Notes under the pieces: model-generated
What the model was told of the DNA's origin: nothing
Database searches by the model: none
Seen by the model: the letters and a program-made list of their open reading frames with translations, nothing else
Made by a program: the position numbers and the translations under genes
Shown here: piece after piece, positions 46,530-55,560 of the stretch
Layout: each line of letters starts with the position of its first letter
Position numbering within the stretch: position 1 is the first letter of the stretch
Assembly: GCA_033065855.1 (NCBI GenBank)
Contig: JAVXUO010003211.1
Location: 22,501 to 86,500, forward strand
Reading direction: 5' to 3'
Length of the DNA stretch: 64,000 nt
Source of the DNA: Escallonia rubra
Lineage: Eukaryota; Streptophyta; Magnoliopsida; Escalloniales; Escalloniaceae

Positions 46530-46760
46530 AATCAGTCGCTAATTTAGTAAAACTTTAGCGACGGCATACTCGATCGCCAAATCAGTCGCTAATTTAGCGA
46601 CGGCAACGACAGTCGCAAATTTTGGTCGCTAAAGCCAAGTTTTCGTTGACCATGAATATTTAGCGACCGCAAAATAGAGCAGTCACTAAATTTTAGTTTA
46701 GCGACTGCATGCTTTGGAGGTCGCAAAATGCGGTCACTAAATCCCATGTTTCTTGCGGTG
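46530..46760 (-). mobile_element. CACTA terminus (fragment)
   Basis: Ends on the + strand in TTTCTTGCGGTG, a diverged CACTACAAGAAA end in inverse orientation. Subterminal repeats AGTCGCTAATTTAGCGACGG, TTTAGCGACCGC and GGTCACTAAAT are typical of plant CACTA elements. The body of the element would lie to the left, where nothing recognisable remains. Confidence 0.65.
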
Positions 46761-46931
46761 GATGACCACCTTCCTAGGCTACTCAAATTGACAGATGGTA
46801 ATAATTACTCTTAACTTTATTGCTTCACCGACCAAATGCTGATTATGAATGCTACAAGTACAAACAATGGGTTTAGACTTTAGAAAATCTTAAGCAAAGA
46901 AAGCTAGGGAGCACGAAGAAAAATTATTATA

Positions 46932-47325
46932 AGGCCCCGTTTAACGTGGCTTTTTTTTCCAATTTTGGAAACTGGAAAAAATAAACGCGTTTGGTGACCA
47001 ATTTTTGTTTTTTTTCTTCAGTTTAAAAAATCAATTTTTAAACCAAGGCTGTTTTTGAAAACTCCAAAAATGAGTTTCGGTTTTCAGTTTTAGTTTTTGT
47101 TTGAGACGACCTCCCTCCAACCACAAAGTCCCACCACCGCCACTGCAAACCACCACAAAAAAAAAACTAAAAATAAAAACTGGGTAATCAAAGACCCAAA
47201 AAAAAATTCAAAATAAAAATTGGGTTATTAAACACCCACTTGTTTTTGTAAAAAAAAAAAAATTTAACTGCTCTTTAGTTTGTTTTTTTTTTTTTTTAAA
47301 CTGAAAGTGTTGTCAAACAGAACCT
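46932..47325. mobile_element. Possible MITE
   Basis: AAGGCCCCGTTTAAC at the left and, reverse complemented, AAGGTTCTGTTTGAC at the right form a plausible 15-bp inverted repeat around AT-rich DNA with internal complementary poly(T)/poly(A) tracts. No clear target duplication. Family not assigned. Confidence 0.45.
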
Positions 47326-47502
47326 TGATCCAAAGCTTAAGCCAATCTTCGGCCCACTACTGGAATTGTCCCAAACACATGTACCTTAATAAGAGTTTAG
47401 CTTTTTCATGTTTACTATTTATTTACTACTCAATATTTTTTTTACTAAAGGTTATTTTGACTCGACTTGTATAGGTTCACTTGGTAGTAAGAGATATATC
47501 TT

Positions 47503-49324
47503 ATGTCAGTGGATAGAAGTTGGATCCAACGGAAGATTGCTCCAAGTGGGATTGAAGTATCGGAAGAGTTTAGATAGGAATTGAACAGATTTTTTCTCTT
47601 CGCTTTGAATCAACGAGGCTTTGTGAATGACGCACGAGTAAATGTTCATACTTTGATTGCCAACTGTTAAGTAGGAAAATGCCCAATGAGGTAACTTATG
47701 ATCTCTTTCGTATAGGTTTTATAAGTAATTATGCGAATTGGACTCAATATGGAGAACCAATTTTGAGGGTGCCGGCTGAGGTGCCCACTGAGGATAGACA
47801 AGATAGTACTGGAGATCCGGGATTTTCTCTATATCAACATATATATGGTAATGGAAGCTGGGCCCAGTGGGATTAACCGGGATAACTTTTTTAATGATGG
47901 CAATCCTGATGTGGAAGAAGAGCCAAACCTGAGTGCTGAGAAGTTTTATAAATTGTTAAAAGACTTTGAAGAGCCAATATGAAAAGGAAGTACAAAGCAC
48001 ACCAAGTTATCTGCTATAACAAGGATGCTACACTTAAAGTCTGACTATGGTCCAAGTGATAAAATTTTTGATGGTTTTCTGAAGCTTAATAAAGAAATGT
48101 TGCCAGAGGATGAAAAGTTTCTTGACACGTAATATAGTGCTAAGAGAATGATGATGAAACTCGATTTGGGGTACAAGAAGACAGATGCATGCAATAATGA
48201 TTGTGTCTTATTCTGGAAGGAGAACAATAATTTGAAGGAGTTCGGTTTGTGGCTACGCAAGGTATAAACCAACCAGTGGGAAGAAAAAGAAGATAGCATG
48301 GAAGATATTGACGATACTTTCCACTGACACCAAGGCTTCAAAGATTGTATTACTCTTCTAAAACAACAGAATACATGAGATGGCATAGCAACATCTGCAA
48401 CAAAGTTCCCGATTTATTGAGACACCCTTCCAATGGAGAGGCATGGAAGAAATTTGATCGCAAACACCATTCTTTGCTGCAGAGGTTCGAAATGTGCAAC
48501 TTGGGCACTCTAGCACACCTTACTCTACACGGGCCGTAATCGTTGTCTTGTATAACCTTCCTTCAGATATGTGCATGAAGAAGCAATTCATGTTTTTATC
48601 ATTAGTCATTCCTAAACCTACGAGCCCAGGTAAAAATATAGAGGTGTACTTGCGACCGTTGATCGATGAGTTAGGAATGATGTGGGAAGTTGGAGCCCTA
48701 ATATTTGATGCATCTCTTAAACAGAACTTCAGCTTGAGGGCAACATTCATGTGAACTATCAATGACTTCCCTGCTTACAATATTTTCTGTGGGTGGATTA
48801 CATATAATAGGTTGGCATGTCTTTATAGTTTGGAAATGGATAATCCTTTCACCTTAAAGCATGAGGGAAAGAATTTTTTTTGGGGGTGTCAAAGACAAAT
48901 CTTACCACCTAATCATCCATTTCGAAAACAAAAAAGAAAAGTTTGATAAAACTATGGAGCATCGTGTTGTGTTGAAACACGTGATAGATTGTCTGGGTAT
49001 GAAGTGTATATGTGCGTAAAGGACCTTAACATGGATGTGGTACCCTTTGGAAAATGTGCTACCAGTCTAAAACTTTCTGGGTTTGGAAAAACACACAACT
49101 GGAAGAAAATGTGTATCGTTTGGGAGTTGTCTTATTGGCCAACCCTCCTCCTCCGCAACAATCTTGATGTTATGTACATTGAGAAAAATATTTTCGAAAA
49201 TGTGTTTAATACAGTCATGAATGTAAAAGGCAAATCAAAAGATCACCTAAAAGCATGAAAAGATATGCAGATGATGGGTATACGGTGTGAATTGCATCCA
49301 CGAATGGTTAATGGTAAGATGGTA
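47503..49324 (+). pseudogene. CACTA TNP2-type transposase, decayed and interrupted
   Basis: The N-terminal transposase-associated domain is seen as SVDRSWIQRKIAPSG (47,503), FFLFALNQRGFVNDARVN and DLFRIGFISNYANWTQYGEP. The core TNP2 domain follows: VVLYNLPSDMCMKKQFMFLS, PGKNIEVYLRPLIDELGMMW (48,550-48,700), then TINDFPAYNIFCGW, and NNLDVMYIEKNIFENVFNTV with KGKSKDHLKA (49,160-49,256). At least ten stops or frameshifts break it. TNP2 cuts and joins CACTA ends; this copy cannot. Coding similarity continues (MQMMGIRCELHPRM) to 49,320, where the LTR beginning TGTAACACCCC interrupts it; the remainder of the gene is not in the window. Confidence 0.88.
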
Positions 49325-52300
49325 TGTAACACCCCGATATTTTTCCGATGGATTTAAAAATTTTAGTAGTGAAAATATTTTTTTGTATGTACCATATATA
49401 TATATTTTTTTATAAGTATCATGTTGGAGGTTTTAGCGACAAATGGTGTGTAGGATTATTTTATTTTTCTAACTAGGGTTTCTTGTGACTATATTTATGC
49501 TAAATAGTTTGGGCAGCCGTCAAGGCTCCCTGTAACCGTCATACCTAGAGAGAGAGAGCGAGAGAAAGAGAGGGAGAGAGAGCAGAAAGAGGGCTGCAGA
49601 GAGAGAGAGATCAAGGACTCATTCCGGCGAAGCTTTCCCATAAGGTAAGAGATCGTCAACTTACATTCAGTTTTCAGTATATATGCATTTACATATAGTG
49701 GGCTAAAAGGGATCGGGATGTATACGGATTTGTGAGCGTGATGGGTTTCTGAATGTGAGGTTGTGTGCTGAATGTCATGGGTGCTTGCGTGGTGTGCCGC
49801 ATAGCGCATATTGGTATAGTGGTGTGTTGGGTTTTAGCTGTGAAGATGCGTGCGTGTGTTTTTGGTGTTGGATGATGAATTTATGGCTGTGAGGTGCGTG
49901 TTGTGAAAATAGTGAGTTCAGGGATTTGCATGTATACGGGTTTGTGGATTCGGTAGTGTTGTAGCCGTGAGATGGAGTTGCCGCCAAAGGAGATGGCTTC
50001 TCCGGTGAATTTCTAAGTTTTCTGCTATGTTATGTTATGTAATGGTTTTGAAAGGGATTATGGCTGCTGGGTATTTTAAATGGATCAGCCGTGTCTATTG
50101 TAAATGGGTATTGCACGAACTGTAGGGATGGTTGTGGAACAATGCCGAAGATGATGCAAATCTAATGGTAGGTGCTGTGTGGTGATGTCAATCGCTGGCG
50201 TTGGTGCGATGGCACTCGCCGATAGCCGGATTTGGATGGGGTAGTGTCTGGGGGGTAATGTTAAGACGGTATAAGTGTGTTTGGCAGGTGAGATAGTGAG
50301 TGTTTTGCCTGTGTGAATGAGTGAGTGTGTGAGTTGCAAGGAAGAGAGAGAGGGATGACAGTGGGTTATTGCTGTGATATTGTCTGTGTGTTTGGGTGTA
50401 AAGTGGGTTCTATGTGAAAGGGGAAAGAGTGGGGAAACTGCTGGGAAGAAAGTGTAGTATATAGTGTGTGTGTGTGTAAAGGTTTGTGAGTAGTGAAAGG
50501 CTAAAGATTCATGCCGTGAGCTGTAATGGAAGCTGAGTGTTCACGTGTGCATGTGTGTGTAGAGTGAAATGGGGGGTAGAGTTGCGTGTGTGAAGGGAGG
50601 TGCATGAGTGTGTGTACCTGCGTAGTGTGTAGTGTGTAGTATGAGAGTGTGAGTTGTTATGTGATATGAACTGGAAGAAGGAAAGCAAGGCAGGTAGTGT
50701 CTATGTTGGTGCTGAATACATGTTTGCAAATGGGCCGGTGTGTGTGTGAGTATATTGTATGCATGAGAGGGGAAGAAGCTACTGCCACGAGGCAGTAGCT
50801 GTGATGTGAGTAGGTTGTGAGATTTTATGTGGGCTGTGACAGATAAGAAGGGAAATGCAGATCGGGTTTGACGTTAAGTTTGCATGTGCATATGTTAATG
50901 CACGCTTATCGTTAGAACATGAAAATTTGCAGTATAATACTTTAGACCATATTAGAATTCTTGGCAAAGTTTTATAATTTTCTGAAATCGTATGAATTTT
51001 TAGTATTTTCTATCATTTCAGATTTGTAAAATTGTTTTGGAGACCTTAAACCCAGAAAATGTTCTCGGAAAAATTATAGTAATGTTTTCATAATATAGGA
51101 AAGACTCAGTAAAAGTTTGGTAAATTTTCGAGTTGATTTATTATCATTTGCTGTATCGCATTGAGTTTAGCAAAACGAAAAATAAAGAAATAGTTTCAGT
51201 GTCTTTTAAATTCTGTTTTCAATTTCTATAATTTTTATATATACTTTAAAGTTCCTATAAAAATTATGGGACTTATTTTGCATCTGGAAGTAATTATGGC
51301 TATTATTGGGTTTTTATTGTATTTAAACAAATTATTATAAATTCTAGAGAGTCGGTACCCGTTAAGGAGTGTATAGGATTTTCGATCAGGTTGGCCGTGT
51401 GCGAGAATCGTTTTGAGTGCGCGATTTCGGAGAGAGTGGGTACGCAATGGGTGGTCGATATTAGAGTTTCTAGTATATTAGACATAAATTGTGTTCTAAC
51501 AATTAAATTATAAATTTAGGTTGATTCAGAGAATACTGATCGAGGTTGGTAGCATCGCTTAACTTGGACCGAGGTAAGGAATTCTATCCGAACCCTATTT
51601 CGACATTCTGTTTTCAAATGCTTATAGAACAGTTTTACAAACTAAATTGATTCGATTTTATGCTGATCTAAAAGATGTTTTGAAACTGTCCATGAAAGCC
51701 TAACTTGAACCTTAAGCGATCGTTTGGAATTCTTAAATTGTTTATTCTCATCTGTTTTATCGATTCAATTATCATAAAATGTTTTGAAATTTATTTATTG
51801 TTTCTCAATGTTGACATGAGTTAGTAACTTGGGAGCCATAAGGATGGTCTGTATTGTTGGCGTTATAAGGATGGTCTGTTGGATGGGTTTAACTAGTACC
51901 TAGATGGACTAGTCAGTGTACATATGCATATGTAAAGCGATCGAGCACTGCCGGGGTGGCTTTGCTTCTGTACTGCTCATGTTCAATGTTTCATGTCTAT
52001 GTTTTATTACACTTGAACTGTTTTGAATATTATCCATTCATGCTTTATTATATCCGAAGTGTTTCAAATGCCTATTATTTAAGGGATTGAGTTGAATACT
52101 CATCCCTATGTTTATATCGTATTGTAGTGATTTCATCGAAAGCAAAATTCCTCAAAAAGTTGTTATTGGACTTGAATGTAAAATCGTTCGTTTTGTTCAT
52201 CTTTGTCTAAGTGTTGTATTTTATTGAAAATACTCTTCAAAAGTTTTATATGAAAAATCGTCCGAATCGTTTTCTTATTTTTAAATCCTTGTGCGACCTT

Positions 52301-52640
52301 ACTGGGCTCTCAAAAGCTCACTCCCCTTTGACTTCTTTTCCGCAGGTGATAGCCAGCAGTAGGTTACCTGAATTTGGATTAGAGCCGAGCGAGCGAAAGC
52401 AAAGGAATTAGATTTTGGGATTGATCATTAGAACCCCTGCGTGGGTAAATATTATTGTTTGAATTTTCTTAGACTTAGACTTGGTATTTCAATTATGACA
52501 ATTGATTGAGAGTATAGTTTGATTGATGGATAGTTGCTCTGACAACTTGTTGCATTAGTTATTGAGGTTATGGACATTACTGTCTTAGTGTTATAGATCG
52601 ATTTAGTGTTAACATTTCGAAAAATTCCGGGATGTTACAT
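49325..52640 (+). repeat. 3.3-kb LTR (block C) inserted into the TNP2 pseudogene
   Basis: Starts TGTAACACCCCGATATTTTT and ends AAATTCCGGGATGTTACA, with TG...CA inverted ends. It is followed at 52,641 by TGGTAT, the first six bases of the TGGTATCAGAGC primer-binding site used by Tekay/Del-type chromoviruses, after which a TA tract and the MULE begin. It is therefore a 5' LTR whose interior is displaced or lost. Landmarks shared with block B are GGACCGAGGTAAGGAATTCT (51,569), TTGACATGAGTTAG (51,811) and CATATGCATATGTAAA (51,923). TG-rich cryptic repeats lie at 49,690-50,780. No protein gene. Confidence 0.78.
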
Positions 52641-52650
52641 GGTATTGCCC

Positions 52651-52669
52651 AAATATATATATATATATG
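52651..52669. repeat. (TA)n tract at the MULE insertion border
   Basis: CAAATATATATATATATAT directly precedes the presumed MULE end GGGGTTCGATACACACCC. The 9-bp target duplication cannot be read because the right end of the element lies outside the window. Confidence 0.6.
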
Positions 52670-52799
52670 GGGTTCGATACACACCCACCGGTGGGAAAAA
52701 AAAAATTTCCCACCCAATCGCTTGAGAGTCTACCGATTGCATAAAAAAAAAATAAAAAAAAACAATGGCTGGACTGGGCCATTTATGGCCAAAAGGGGG

Positions 52800-53007
52800 A
52801 ATGATTGGCCTTGGGCCAATCGCATGAAAGTCAGGCGATTGGCCCAAAGCCAATCGCCCGAAAGTCAGGCGATTGGCCTTGGGCCAATCGCATGACTGTC
52901 ATGTCATGCGATTGGCCCAAGGCCAATCGCCTGACTTTCGGGCGATTGGCTTTGGGCCAATCGCGTGACTCTCATGCGATTGGCCCAAGGCCAATCGCAC
53001 AGTCCAC
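52800..53007. repeat. Six palindromic 34-bp modules near the MULE end
   Basis: Six tandem modules each hold a near-perfect palindrome of the form CGATTGGCCTTGGGCCAATCG (variants with CCCAAAG, CCCAAGG, CTTTGGG at the centre), joined by spacers related to CATGAAAGTCAGG and CTGACTTTCGGG. Spacing is about 34 bp. A more degenerate pair lies at 52,713-52,742 (CCAATCGCTTGAGAG, ACCGATTGC). Two modules are visible at the opposite end (63,938-64,000). Confidence 0.85.
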
Positions 53008-53252
53008 CTTTTTTTTTTTTTTCGGCCTTGCCTCTCTCACCCGAATTTCGGCAATAACCCCCTCCTTTGGCCCCCACCCCTCTTCCCCCTCCCCACTTGT
53101 CATTTTTTTTTCCTAGACCCCCACCCCCCTTCGGCAGACCCCCTCTTTTCCTCCTCCCTCCAATTTCCTCCCATGTTTTGGCCCCCACCCCTCTTCGACA
53201 CATGGCACAACATCAGTTGCCCCCCACCTTTCCCACGGCTCACTTTTCTGTC

Positions 53253-53260
53253 TATAAAAA
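53253..53260 (+). promoter_or_regulatory. TATA box in the left TIR, promoter of the PMD-Ulp1 gene
   Basis: TCTATAAAAACCCTCTTCCC is a good plant TATA context followed by a pyrimidine-rich start region (CTCTCATCATTCTCCC). Downstream, AAAACAAGTAAGTATTTT at 53,419-53,436 is a strong splice donor (GT at 53,426). The acceptor TTGTTCTTACAG ends at 55,558, two bases before the ATG. The predicted 5' UTR intron is 2,133 bp. Confidence 0.7.
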
Positions 53261-55005
53261 CCCTCTTCCCCCGAATTATTTCTTACGCTCTCATCATTCT
53301 CCCTATCTCACCTACATAATCTCCACAATTTTTTTTCGTCAAAAAATTTTACGCTAGAAGATCGGTGGATAACCGCTAGAAGAAGATCGGTGGATTTCTT
53401 CGTCATTTTTTTCAAGTCAAAACAAGTAAGTATTTTGAATTTTCTTATAATTCAATGTTAATTTAAATTGTTGTTACGCTTAAATTGTTCTTACCATAGT
53501 CTAAAATTCGTGTTTAGGACGTCAAAATTAAGTTTTTTACAAATCGGGGTATTACATTCGAAAGATTCGAAAATAGGGATTTTTTGGGGCGTCAAAATTA
53601 TGATTTTTCACGAATTTATAAAAAATAGCTAGAGCAAGATTTTTCCAAAGTACAAAAAATAGACCCTAGTTATTTTTAAAATATCTGTATCATGTAAAAA
53701 TTTCAGATTTTTCCAAATACTGGAAATGGGTTAACTGATACGCGCAACCTTGTAACTTCGGAGTGTAATTTAAAATATCAAGCTAGCGCGATTTCGCGCG
53801 AAACTTTTTTGAGAACCCTAGGATGTTGGAAAGTTCCATTCCCCATGAATTCGGGCCATTCCGAAGCCGGTAGCAATTTTTTGCCGAACGGGCTTTTTAG
53901 CGCTCGATCCGGACACCTGTTCGGGATTTTTTGACGAAAAATCCCTAAAATGCTTTTTAGATCAAGGATGGACTCAGCAACCTTAGAATAGCGTCTTAAA
54001 GCACGTTTGAGATTATTTCCGATGCCAGGGGGCATTTCGGTTATTCGCCGCCCGAGAGGGGTATTTTCGTAATTTTGCCCCTTTCAACTTTTTCGAGCGC
54101 CTTTTCAGTCCGTAAATGTAAGCAAACCCTAGCGAAGGCGGCTAGGGTTCCATTCCCCAGGAATTCGGGCCATTCCGAAGCCGGTAGCAATTTTTTGCCG
54201 AACGGGCTTTTAAGCGCTCGATCCGGATCCCGGTTCGGGATTTTTTGACGAAAAATCCCTAAAATGCTTTTTAGATCAAGGATGCACTCAGCAACCTTCG
54301 AATAGCGTCTTAAAGCACGTTTGAGATTTTTTCCGATGCCAGGGGGCATTTCGGTTATTCGCCGCCCGAGAGGGGTATTCTCGTAATTTTACGCTTTCAA
54401 CTTTTTCGAGCGCCTTTTCAGTCCGTAAATGTAAGCAAACCACCTGAAAGGCTGATTTGAAGCCGATTCGCGGGGCGTTGGGGTCGCCAAAGGTGAAAAC
54501 TTAATTAGACAGTTTTTCACGAATTTATAAAAAATAGCTAGAGCTCGATTTTGCCAAAGTGAAAAAAAGAGACCCTAGTTATTTCTAAAAGATACGTATC
54601 AGGTAAAAATTTCAGATTTTTCCAAAGACTGGAAAGGGGTTAACTGATACGCGCAACCTTGTAACTTCGCAGTGTAATTTAAAATATCAAGCTAGCGCGG
54701 TTTCGCGCGAAATTTTTTTGAGAGCCCTAAGGATGTTGGAAAGTTCCATTCCCCAGGAATTCGGGCCATTCCGAAGCCGGTAGCAATTTTTTGCCGAACG
54801 GGCTTTTAAGCGCTCGATCCGGACACCGGTTCGGGATTTTTTGACGAAAAATCCCTAAAATACTTTTTAGATCAAGGATGCACTCAGCAACCTTAGAATA
54901 GCGTCTTAAAGCACGTTTCAGATTTTTCCCGATGCCAGGGGGCATTTTCGTAATTCGCCGCCCGAGAGGGGTATTCTCGTAATTTTACGCTTTCAACTTT
55001 TTCGA

Positions 55006-55560
55006 CATGGGATGCTTAGTCCATAAATGTAAGCAAACCCTATCGAAGGCGGGAAGTTCCATTCCCCACGAATTCGGGCCATTCCGAAGCCGGTAGCAAC
55101 TTTTTGCCTATGAAACTTTTAAGCGCTCGATCCGGACACCGGTTCGGGATTAACTTTTTTGACGAAAAATCCCTAAAATGCTTTTTAGATCAAGGATGAA
55201 CTCAGCAACCTTAGAAAAGTGTCTTAAAGCACTTTTGAGATTTTTCCCGATGCCAGGGGCATTTCGGTAATTCGCCGCCCGAGAGGGGTATTCTCGTAAT
55301 TTCACGCTCACGAATTTCCCAAATTACTTTTTCGAGCGTATTTTCAGTCCGTAAATGTAAGCAAACCCTAGCGAAGGCGGCTAGGGTTATTAAGCGTTCG
55401 GAGTCGTGGGAAGTGAGGAATGGTTTTCATACATTAAAGTAATGATTTAATGACTATTGTTATTGCGTTGGTAAGCTAGGTTAACGATTCAGTTACAGTT
55501 TTGGAATGTAAATATTATGGACGCTAAGTTAATGTACGATTATATTTTGTTCTTACAGAT
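55006..55560 (+). promoter_or_regulatory. 5' leader intron end of the PMD-Ulp1 gene
   Basis: Contains the fourth, diverged beta module, then unique sequence homologous to 33,540-33,660 in LTR-like block B (GCGTTCGGAGT, GTGAGGAATGGT, TTGGTAAGCTAGGTTAA). It ends in the T-rich tract TATATTTTGTTCTTACAG, a splice acceptor immediately before AT-ATG. Confidence 0.65.

Larger units (their letters stand above)
52670..55005. repeat. Left terminal inverted repeat of the MULE
   Basis: From the outside in: GGGGTTCGATACACACCCAC; six palindromic modules (52,800-53,007); C-rich DNA; TATA box (53,253); first-exon and splice-donor region (53,426); then tandem modules. An alpha module occurs at about 53,615-53,835 and 54,510-54,735 (AATAGCTAGAGC, CAGATTTTTCCAAA, GATACGCGCAACCTTGTAAC). 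A beta module of about 300 bp begins near 53,836, 54,148, 54,745 and 55,055 (TTCGGGCCATTCCGAAGCCG, CGATCCGGA, GCCCGAGAGGGGTATT, GTAAGCAAACC). The fourth beta copy lies beyond the collinear arm. Short reverse frames recurring in beta are by-products of the repeat. Confidence 0.9.

Noticed and set aside
53778-54945. Three related 72-102 codon frames on the reverse strand of the left TIR (MPPGIGxNLKRALRRYSKVA), mirrored on the + strand of the right TIR
   Set aside because: They are repeated because the beta DNA module is repeated and the arms are inverted copies. They lie in a predicted leader intron in antisense orientation, and related DNA at 33 kb does not preserve the frame.
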